Source: Sulfitobacter maritimus (GTDB taxonomy: Bacteria; Pseudomonadota; Alphaproteobacteria; Rhodobacterales; Rhodobacteraceae). From it: a DNA stretch of 64,000 bases. Position numbers and translations under genes: made by a program. The stretch is from assembly GCF_013346665.1 (NCBI RefSeq), contig NZ_JABVBB010000032.1:79261-143260 (forward strand), read 5' to 3'. Each line of letters opens with the position of its first letter. The first letter of the stretch is position 1. Shown here piece after piece: positions 58,016 through 64,000 of the stretch. Under the pieces are notes generated by a model. That model had not been told where the DNA came from. It saw only the letters and a program-made list of their open reading frames with translations, and did not search any database.

Positions 58016-59608
58016 TTAATCCTGAATGTCGACGCCGTAGAAAATATGTGTGCCCATCGGATGGATCTTATATCCATCTACTTTCTGTGACATTGGCATG
58101 AAGTCTACCGAATGGGCAATATTCAACATGGGAGCCTGCTCTTTTGCAATGATCTGGGCCTCCTTATAAAGCCTTGTACGCTCTGCCTTATCGGAAGTTG
58201 TTTTGGCTTTTTGGATCAGCTCGTCGTAGGGCTCAAAGCACCAATTTGCAGCATTCGAGCCACCGACTGCATCGCAACCCAGCAAAACTGACAGAAAGTT
58301 ATCCGGATCGCCATTATCGCCTATCCACCCAAGAAGAGCTGCGCCGTCCCGGTCTTTTGATTTTGACCGACTAAGATACTCCCCCCATTCGTAGGAAATG
58401 ATTTCTGCGGTAACGCCAACCTTTTCAAAGTCAGACTGCATCATTTCAGCCATGCGCCGCGCATTCGGGTTATACGCACGCGAAACAGGCATAGCCCAGA
58501 GCTTCATTGTCAAATCTTCGACACCAGCAGCTTTCAAAAGCGCTTTGGCGGCTTCCGGATCATAAGGCTCGTCTGTAACGGCATCATTATAGGACCAGAT
58601 CGTCGGCGGAAGCGGATTTTTCGCGATTTGGCCGGACCTTTGATAGACAACATCGACAATCGCGGCTTTGTCTACTGCCATGTTGAGCGCCTTGCGTACC
58701 CGCGGGTCGTCGAAGGGCTTCATCAATGTATTATAAGCGAGATATCCGACATTTAGGCCTTCCTGCGTCAGAACCTTTATCTCAGGATCATCCTGCATAG
58801 CCTGAATATCAGCAGGATTGGGATAAGGCATAATTTGACACTCACCTGCTTTCAATCGCTGATAGCGTACGGAAGCGTCGGGCGTGATGGCGAAGATCAG
58901 CGTGTCTAGCGGAGAGGCGCCTTCCCAATAATCTGGGTTGGCCTCGTACCGAATGACCGCATCTTTCTGATAGTTCACAAAAACAAACGGTCCCGTCCCG
59001 ATCGGCGCCTGGTTCAGTTTCTCCGGCGTGCCGGCCGCGAGCATCTGGTCAGCATATTCTTTAGACTGGATCGACGCAAAATCCATTGCAAGGTTCGACA
59101 TCATCGGTGCCTCGGGGCGATTGAGAACCAGCTTAACGGTATAATCGTCCACCTTAATGATATCGGCGATCCGTTCGCTCATCCCCATGGCTTCGAAGTA
59201 GCTCCAGTTGCTCTCAGCTACGCTATGATAGGGATGATCTGCTAGACGCTGACGGTTGAAACTGAAGAGAATATCATCCGCATTGAAATCACGGGTTGGC
59301 GTGAAGCTCGAATTGGAATGAAATTTCACTCCTTTGCGCAGGTGAAACGTATATTCCAGCTTGTCGTCAGACACTTCCCAGCTTTCCGCGAGGCCGGGCA
59401 CAACATTAGTAGTGCCTGTTTCAAATTCCACAATACGGTTGAAAATGGTCCGAGATGAAGCATCGAAGGTCGTGATCGAGGTATATAGCGCCGGGTCGAA
59501 CCCTTCAGGGGAAGCGTCCGAACAGAATACCAGCGATTTAGCGGCCAGCGGGGACGTCGCAAATGCGGCTATAAACGCGGCTGAGCTGAGATATCTTTTT
59601 AGTGGCAT
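58016..59608 (-). CDS. DppA-like binding protein (SBP family 5), orphan
   Basis: 530 residues. Signal peptide MPLKRYLSSAAFIAAFATSP with cleavage after 'LAA'. Strong DppA hallmarks: 'LVFCSDASPEGFDPALYTSI', 'FNADDILFSFNRQ', 'APIGTGPFVF', 'DPRVRKALNMAVDKAAIVDV', and 'GWIGDNGDPDNFLSVLLGC' with the Asp that contacts the peptide N-terminus. It is closer to true dipeptide-binding DppA than the proteins at 38511 and 50893. AGGAG precedes the ATG. No permease genes follow; it may feed the importer at 46929-50819 or one elsewhere. Its 3' neighbour is the convergent asparaginase. Confidence 0.93.
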   Translation of the reverse strand: MPLKRYLSSAAFIAAFATSPLAAKSLVFCSDASPEGFDPALYTSITTFDASSRTIFNRIVEFETGTTNVVPGLAESWEVSDDKLEYTFHLRKGVKFHSNSSFTPTRDFNADDILFSFNRQRLADHPYHSVAESNWSYFEAMGMSERIADIIKVDDYTVKLVLNRPEAPMMSNLAMDFASIQSKEYADQMLAAGTPEKLNQAPIGTGPFVFVNYQKDAVIRYEANPDYWEGASPLDTLIFAITPDASVRYQRLKAGECQIMPYPNPADIQAMQDDPEIKVLTQEGLNVGYLAYNTLMKPFDDPRVRKALNMAVDKAAIVDVVYQRSGQIAKNPLPPTIWSYNDAVTDEPYDPEAAKALLKAAGVEDLTMKLWAMPVSRAYNPNARRMAEMMQSDFEKVGVTAEIISYEWGEYLSRSKSKDRDGAALLGWIGDNGDPDNFLSVLLGCDAVGGSNAANWCFEPYDELIQKAKTTSDKAERTRLYKEAQIIAKEQAPMLNIAHSVDFMPMSQKVDGYKIHPMGTHIFYGVDIQD

Positions 59609-59650
59609 TGGGTCTCTCCTATTTTGTGAGGTGTAGAGCGCGGCGCTAAC

Positions 59651-60598
59651 TCAGTGCGCATCGCTAGCATCGAGAAGGTTTGACAAGAGAATGCGCCCTA
59701 TTTGGGGGAAGAGTTCGTTACCATATTCAGCCATCAGGGGACCCTGGGTCATCATAGATAGGATGATGGGCTTTGCATCTGGCACAGCAACGCGGATCAG
59801 ATCATGCCGGAAATACGAAGTGCGCGGATCACCGGTCCAGCCCGTATGGCCTGCTTTGCTCCAAATTTTCGCGTCACTGGGCATCCCACCCCCCAAGAAA
59901 TCTGCAACCTGGAATAATGGATTGTCAGCGTCTAAGCTTGTTCGATCCCGCAGTAATATCTGTTTTGCTTTTTTAGCGCTTGCTCGGCTTAAGGGAAGAT
60001 TGCCCGCGAAAAGGTCAAAAAATAGTCGGGCCCCGACCAGCGGAGTTAGTCTGTTCAGGTTCTCTCCATTCGCGCCAGCCAACTGCGCTTCGCGTCCATA
60101 ACGTGTGTCACCGCTCAGCTTCATTGCGATATTGCATCCATCCCATTCTGGCCAGCCTAACGCAGCGAAATAGCGGTTGAGGCCCTGTCGTTTCCTCCTA
60201 TAAGCCTCTAATTCTGCTTGGCCTAACACCGTGTCACCAGTGGTACCCGTCAGAAAATCGATAACGTAGTTTGTGGCGGTATTAGAGGACCAGCGGATCA
60301 TATCGATGATTGCTTGATCTAAATCGTCGGGGGCGCAAATCGTCCCCTCTTCTAGGCGGTGCAACGCATGCACAAGATGAAAAGCCTTTACCACGCTACA
60401 CGGATAGCACTGCCAGCTCCCATTCAGTACATATCCTGCTGGTCGCTTTGTATCTTCGCGCAGAGCGACGAGCCCGAAGGTTTCTTTCGTCAGCCCGAAT
60501 GCGCCGGGATGATCCAAAATTTGAGCAACAGCCTTGTCACAGGTGCCGCTCCATAAAGGGTCGAAAGTATAGAACATTTTGGCACCCATAGCGAGCAT
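59651..60598 (-). CDS. Class A beta-lactamase-fold serine hydrolase
   Basis: 315 residues (308 from the ATG seven codons in). Active-site motifs: SxxK as Ser68-Val-Val-Lys71 ('PCSVVKAFHL'), SDN-like as 'WSSNTATN' (104-106), and KTG-like as 'SKAGHTGW' (248-254). No Sec signal peptide is visible, unlike true beta-lactamases, so it is probably a cytoplasmic amidase/esterase or peptidase of this fold. Positioned in the same direction as and 42 bp upstream of the DppA-like gene, so the pair may be an operon for import and hydrolysis of a peptide or lactam-like compound. It is divergent from the LysR regulator. Confidence 0.8.
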   Translation of the reverse strand: MLAMGAKMFYTFDPLWSGTCDKAVAQILDHPGAFGLTKETFGLVALREDTKRPAGYVLNGSWQCYPCSVVKAFHLVHALHRLEEGTICAPDDLDQAIIDMIRWSSNTATNYVIDFLTGTTGDTVLGQAELEAYRRKRQGLNRYFAALGWPEWDGCNIAMKLSGDTRYGREAQLAGANGENLNRLTPLVGARLFFDLFAGNLPLSRASAKKAKQILLRDRTSLDADNPLFQVADFLGGGMPSDAKIWSKAGHTGWTGDPRTSYFRHDLIRVAVPDAKPIILSMMTQGPLMAEYGNELFPQIGRILLSNLLDASDAH

Positions 60599-60693
60599 TC
60601 GATAAACCAGATCTTGGCTTGAACATCATATTAGACAGCGTAACCCTGTAAGGATAATAATAAATAGAGGGCTTCTTATTAATGGGCTGATAT

Positions 60694-61572
60694 ATGGAAT
60701 TGCGCGAAATTCAACTTTTAGGAACGCTGATGCGCGTCGGTACAACGACCGAAACCGCGCACCTATTGCGTATCTCGCAGCCAGGTGTAAGCGCCCAACT
60801 TAAACGCCTCGAAGAAAGAGTAGGCGTCGTTTTGTTTCACCGAAACGGTAAACGGCTTACACCCACCAAAGAGGCTGAAGAAATTTACGCCCTCTCCAAG
60901 CCCATATTTGACGCTCATGCGAAAATACGCGGACGTCTACCAGCCCTACGAAACCAGCGAACGAAACCTCCTGTGTTATCTGTCACACCAGCTTTGGTAG
61001 ACGGGTTTCTAGGGCCCATCTTAAGGCGCGCCGGCTACCGCGACTGGAGGAAATCGCTTAAACTGCTGATACATGCGCCGGAAGAAGATTTGCGAAATCA
61101 AGTTGCGGATATCGGCTTGCAGATGGCAGTCCCGCCAAAGGCAGAATTTAAAGCCCACATAGTAGGCAAGACCTCTCTCGTTGCAGTGATGCGGACCGAT
61201 CACCCCCTCGCACGAGCGCGCGAACTTATGTGTAAGGAAATCGCGAAATTTTCTCTGGTCTGCTATGATCCCGACTGGTCTCCAATGGGAGCGCACATCC
61301 GCAGCGCTTTTCGCGTTTGCAATGTTGACTACGAACCTGCCTGCACCACGCCCTTCTGTGCTGACGTTTGTTCTTTGGTGCGTGATTGTGGTGGCATCGG
61401 CATCGTTGACGAGATGACCGCGCGGGGAGCCGCCGATCAAACCCTACATTGGCTTCCAATACGCGACATCACTGAAATCTATATCGTGGCATTCTATCGC
61501 CGTAATGAGGCATTTTCAGCCGGAGTGTATGACCTATTATCAGCGATCTTAGAAGAGCCGGGGCTTTGTTGA
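60694..61572 (+). CDS. LysR-family regulator
   Basis: 292 residues. HTH: 'MELREIQLLGTLMRVGTTTE', 'TAHLLRISQPGVSAQLKRLE' and 'ERVGVVLFHRNGKRLTPTKE'. The effector domain follows with 'KTSLVAVMRTDHPLARARE' and 'CSLVRDCGGIGIVDEMTA'. It is divergent from the serine hydrolase/DppA-like pair across 95 bp, the standard layout for LysR control of the divergent genes. Ligand unknown. Confidence 0.93.
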   Translation: MELREIQLLGTLMRVGTTTETAHLLRISQPGVSAQLKRLEERVGVVLFHRNGKRLTPTKEAEEIYALSKPIFDAHAKIRGRLPALRNQRTKPPVLSVTPALVDGFLGPILRRAGYRDWRKSLKLLIHAPEEDLRNQVADIGLQMAVPPKAEFKAHIVGKTSLVAVMRTDHPLARARELMCKEIAKFSLVCYDPDWSPMGAHIRSAFRVCNVDYEPACTTPFCADVCSLVRDCGGIGIVDEMTARGAADQTLHWLPIRDITEIYIVAFYRRNEAFSAGVYDLLSAILEEPGLC

Positions 61573-61649
61573 ACCAAAGTATGATTGACCTCAAAACAGC
61601 GCAAGCAAAGCGGTAAAGCAGACGCCCATTCTGTAGAGGAGAACGACCT

Positions 61650-61790
61650 ATGGAATACTATGGCGGTTTGGACGTGCCGCTGAAAGAGATTTCGATCTGC
61701 GTTGTAGACAGGGACGGCGAGACCGTAGCGCGCGGCCGGCTGGTTTCGTTCTGCCAGCGACCTGCATTGATGCCCGTAAGGCGCACATAA
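61650..61790 (+). pseudogene. IS110-family transposase, N-terminal stub
   Basis: 46 residues. The first about 33 ('MEYYGGLDVPLKEISICVVD', then RDGETVARGRLVS) match the start of an IS110/IS1111-type transposase, with GGAG in front of the ATG. Homology stops where a different element begins. Confidence 0.75.
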
Positions 61791-61794
61791 GATT

Positions 61795-62045
61795 GTCGGC
61801 ATGGCTCAACAAGTCGGACCCTGCCAACACCGAAGGTCTGTTGTTGATTGGCAACCCGGAACACCGTGTGTTTGTCAGAATAGAACGCCACCGGACGAGC
61901 GTGTTGCCCCAAGTAAAGCTCCAGTGCTTCAAAGTAGCTGAATGTGCTCTCGGAATCGACAAACCGCAGCTGTATCGATGTGCTGATGGCATCGTCGATG
62001 AAAACGAACAGGGTGCAGGAAGGCCCGCGATCTGTTCGGGCGATC
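61795..62045 (-). pseudogene. ISNCY-like DDE transposase fragment
   Basis: 'GQHARPVAFYSDKHTVFRV' with the second catalytic Asp, and in shifted frame 'LRFVDSESTFSYFEALEL', are typical of the ISNCY-type integrase-core transposase. Both ends are missing and frames are broken. It is sandwiched between IS110 and IS30 fragments. Confidence 0.75.
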
Positions 62046-62325
62046 AGCCAGCTTTCAGGCGTCCTTCAATGGCAGCCTTGAGTTCAGGGAGAACGATCAT
62101 TGTTCGATGGATGGCGCGGCGCTTCTCGTACATGCCTTGAGCGTTTAAGGCGTAGTAGCCGTTCAACTTGGGCAGTTCGTCGTCCGTGTACCGGTTCCGC
62201 TTGATGTCTTTGTAGATCGTGGAAGGGTCGCGATCCAAGCGATCCGCGATCGGCATTTCGGCTTCAAGCCATTTTGCAAGCTTGCGACGTTCGACCAGCT
62301 TCAGGTGACAGTAGTGGATTCCCAT
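62044..62325 (-). pseudogene. IS30-family transposase, N-terminal fragment
   Basis: 93 residues with 'LVERRKLAKWLEAEMPIADR', 'DPSTIYKDIKRNRYTDDELP' and 'KLNGYYALNAQ', the IS30 N-terminal HTH, ending at 'GRLKAG' exactly where the intact neighbour continues '-WSPEQIAGRL'. Related to but clearly diverged from the transposase at 62423; truncated by the ISNCY-like fragment. Confidence 0.8.
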
Positions 62326-62392
62326 TCTTCATACTCCATGCAACGCTCTGTATTCGTACAGAATTTGCACTTCGTTCGTGAATTCACCCGTA

Positions 62393-63478
62393 GAATTTCA
62401 AGACCCGTTGCGACGCGTTCCTCTATCTCATTTTCATCAGTTCTTCTCTGAAGGCTTCCGTTGGCGTGCGCCAGCCCAGGCACTTTCTTGGCGTGCCGTT
62501 CAAGCGATCGCAAATCGATTTCATGTCTCGATTTGAGAGCGCGGCCACGGGTGCATCGCGTGGTAGATACCGCCGTGCGCGCTTATTCAGATTCTCGACT
62601 GCACCCTTTTGCCACGGAGCCTGCGGATCGCAGAACCACGCCTCGGTTCCGATACCGGGCTTCAGCTTGCGCCAGTCGCGGAATTCGATCCCTCGATCAA
62701 AGGTGATCGATTTTCGCGCCGACTGGGGCAGGGGTTCCATCACACTCATCAGCTTGTTCATCAGGTGCGTCGTACTGCGGTCGTTGTTGCGGAACAGAAC
62801 GGCAAAGCGCGTTTTGCGTTCCACCAGAGAAGCAACATTGGTTTTACCCTGCGCTCTCTCAAAAATCATGAGGTCGCCTTCCCATTCACCAAATGTTTCG
62901 CGGGTTTTAACATAGTCAGGCCGCTGGTGAATCGACCGATCTGGTGGGAAAGCAAGGCCTCGAGGCGTTCGCCTGCGTCTTGGTTGCCGCTTCTTACGGC
63001 GATGCGGTAGATACCGCGCCAATTCTTCGGACTGGCCATCGGGTCCGTAAATGTAGGCATAGATTGTCTCGTGGCTGACACGAAGTTCCTGGCCGTCCAA
63101 CTGAAGTCGACCCGCGATCTGTTCCGGAGACCAGCCAACTTTGAGCTGTTTGATCACGGCATCTCGCAATTCAATAAACCGTACCAGCTTGCGTCGACAC
63201 GCGCGCCGGTCGACGGCGGACCTCTGTGCAGTCACACCGTAGTAACCGCTAAGATTGGGGAGCTCATTATCAATGTATCTGTTTCGCTTGATCTCGCGAA
63301 ACACGGTCGAACGATGTCTCCCAATCTCAGCTGCAATCTTGTCCACTGACATCTTCGCGTTCAACATGTCTTCAATCGCGCGTCTTTCACGCAATCCTAA
63401 CTCTGTGTGGGCCATGTCCGTTCTCCTTGCTTTCCAGCAAGATAGGGGATTTGTCGCAACCCAGTTTAGAATGTGCCC
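62393..63478 (-). mobile_element. IS30-family insertion sequence, apparently complete
   Basis: About 1.09 kb. The imperfect terminal inverted repeats share the block GTTGCGAC and then CTCTATCT-like sequence: left near 62393-62427, right (as reverse complement) near 63442-63478. They bracket one intact transposase frame. Target duplications were not determined. Confidence 0.65.
62423..63415 (-). CDS. IS30-family transposase, intact
   Basis: 330 residues, full length for the family. N-terminal HTH ('MSVDKIAAEIGRHRSTVFRE', 'IKRNRYIDNELPNLSGYYG'), the central 'WSPEQIAGRLQLDG' and 'SHETIYAYIYG', then the DDE core: 'GEWEGDLMIF' (first Asp), 'SITFDRGIEFRDW' (second Asp) and 'WQKGAVENLNKRARRYLPR' (Glu). 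All three catalytic residues are present with no stops, so this is the only probably active transposase in the window. ATG with a GAAAGCAAGGAGAACGG-type RBS upstream. Confidence 0.95.
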   Translation of the reverse strand: MAHTELGLRERRAIEDMLNAKMSVDKIAAEIGRHRSTVFREIKRNRYIDNELPNLSGYYGVTAQRSAVDRRACRRKLVRFIELRDAVIKQLKVGWSPEQIAGRLQLDGQELRVSHETIYAYIYGPDGQSEELARYLPHRRKKRQPRRRRTPRGLAFPPDRSIHQRPDYVKTRETFGEWEGDLMIFERAQGKTNVASLVERKTRFAVLFRNNDRSTTHLMNKLMSVMEPLPQSARKSITFDRGIEFRDWRKLKPGIGTEAWFCDPQAPWQKGAVENLNKRARRYLPRDAPVAALSNRDMKSICDRLNGTPRKCLGWRTPTEAFREELMKMR

Positions 63479-63560
63479 CGGCTAAAAGTCCTACACCGGT
63501 AATGTGAATTATGTGATAAATTCCACCCAAACCGCAATATCGCAGCACTCAACCCGGCTC

Positions 63561-63583
63561 CGGTGCAGGCTGTGCCTGCACCG
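63561..63583. terminator. Hairpin downstream of the small gene at 63607
   Basis: CGGTGCAGGC/GCCTGCACCG is a perfect 10-bp stem with a 3-base loop, 24 bases after the stop of the leftward gene. There is no T-run, so termination is only probable. Confidence 0.55.
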
Positions 63584-63606
63584 ACACATGCACAAGAAGC
63601 GCGCAA

Positions 63607-63909
63607 CTAACCAAGCACCTCATAATGGGTCTCCTGTTCGTCCCCCTCCCCCCGCACAGAAGGATACCAAAACCGCTCTGCCGAGCCACAAGCCCGCTTC
63701 AGGTCGCGCGCACTCAATCCCTCACGCCGACACGTCCCGTCCCAGACCTCGTCAGCCACCCAAGCATCACGGGCCTGCCGCGTCTTGAAACGCAAAATCT
63801 CGCCCGGAAAACGATCGATGGCGCCGTCGCGTTCGAAAACGACATTGATCCCCCAATCGCAATACCGTGCATAATAGTGACGCTTCTTCTTGGACCGCTC
63901 TTCGCTCAT
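63607..63909 (-). CDS. Unknown small basic protein
   Basis: 100 residues; GGAG stands 7 bases before ATG 63909. No family recognised. Lys/Arg-rich start (MSEERSKKKRHYYARYCDWG), then 'INVVFERDGAIDRFPGEILR', 'FKTRQARDAWVADEVW' and a C-terminal half with 'LSARDLKRACG'. No signal peptide or membrane helix. It looks like a real gene by RBS, codon pattern and a following hairpin. Lying beside IS30 at the end of the window, it may belong to a plasmid-maintenance or phage-derived set, but nothing in the sequence shows this. Confidence 0.55.
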   Translation of the reverse strand: MSEERSKKKRHYYARYCDWGINVVFERDGAIDRFPGEILRFKTRQARDAWVADEVWDGTCRREGLSARDLKRACGSAERFWYPSVRGEGDEQETHYEVLG

Positions 63910-64000
63910 AGGTGTCTCCTAAGCTGCCGGTGATCGCCCAGCTCATTTACGTTGTGCTCACAGACTATGCGGCAATCCGCGCGTTACAACCCTGGTCGAA

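Noticed and set aside
59651..60598. Antibiotic-resistance beta-lactamase
   Set aside because: Motifs are only loosely those of class A enzymes (S-S-N and K-A-G), there is no signal peptide, and the context is peptide uptake.
63504..63933. Plus-strand Pro/Arg-rich frames at the right end
   Set aside because: Antisense to the small gene at 63607-63909, which has a proper RBS and downstream hairpin.

Overview
The window looks like an accessory replicon or genomic island of a marine alphaproteobacterium of the Roseobacter group (Rhodobacteraceae). The grounds are moderate-to-high G+C with many 4-bp ATGA gene overlaps, PrtD/HlyD-type type I secretion (T1SS) genes, a DUF4214/RTX protein, an H-NS-like protein of the HvrA type, and dense remains of IS66, IS110, IS256, IS30, IS3, IS21 and ISNCY elements. 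No rRNA, tRNA, replication or partition gene is visible, so plasmid versus chromosome cannot be decided. The mix of T1SS and surface-polysaccharide genes resembles roseobacter 'biofilm' replicons; this is inference.

Left part (1-16 kb): a secretion region. A truncated T1SS ABC exporter at the left edge diverges from an unknown two-membrane-segment protein. After an HTH-2TM regulator and IS debris comes a LuxR/CsgD-like regulator whose receiver domain appears to lack its phospho-acceptor, facing a T1SS operon read leftward: an Asn/Asp-repeat protein, a 669-residue five-repeat protein, an ABC exporter and a membrane-fusion protein. The Asn/Asp-repeat gene has been tandemly duplicated with its control region. 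The breakpoints, a wrecked second copy of the 669-residue gene and an 8-bp microsatellite are all readable.

Middle part (16-44 kb): surface polysaccharide and accessory genes. These are an LptE-like lipoprotein, a Wzz-like chain-length protein, a giant exonuclease-RecQ-UvrD fusion helicase flanked by IS debris and a vestigial type I-C-like CRISPR repeat pair, an H-NS-like protein, a DUF995 protein, a GH18-like/NodB/GT2 fusion synthase coupled to a DUF3131 protein, an acyltransferase with an SGNH domain, and a Flp-like mini-pilin followed by a structured 3' region. Then come an IclR regulator, a peptide-type binding protein and an enolase-superfamily enzyme, an RTX/DUF4214 protein and a TetR regulator.

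Right part (44-61.6 kb): peptide/amide catabolism. An RraA-like protein faces a binding protein-dependent peptide ABC operon ending in an M32 carboxypeptidase. Divergent from it runs a six-gene overlapping operon (GntR regulator, creatininase-like amidohydrolase, ketopantoate-reductase-like enzyme, SDR, NodB-type amidohydrolase, Thr-asparaginase). A second binding protein, a beta-lactamase-fold hydrolase and a LysR regulator follow. The last 2.4 kb hold stacked IS fragments, one apparently intact IS30 element and a small unknown gene.
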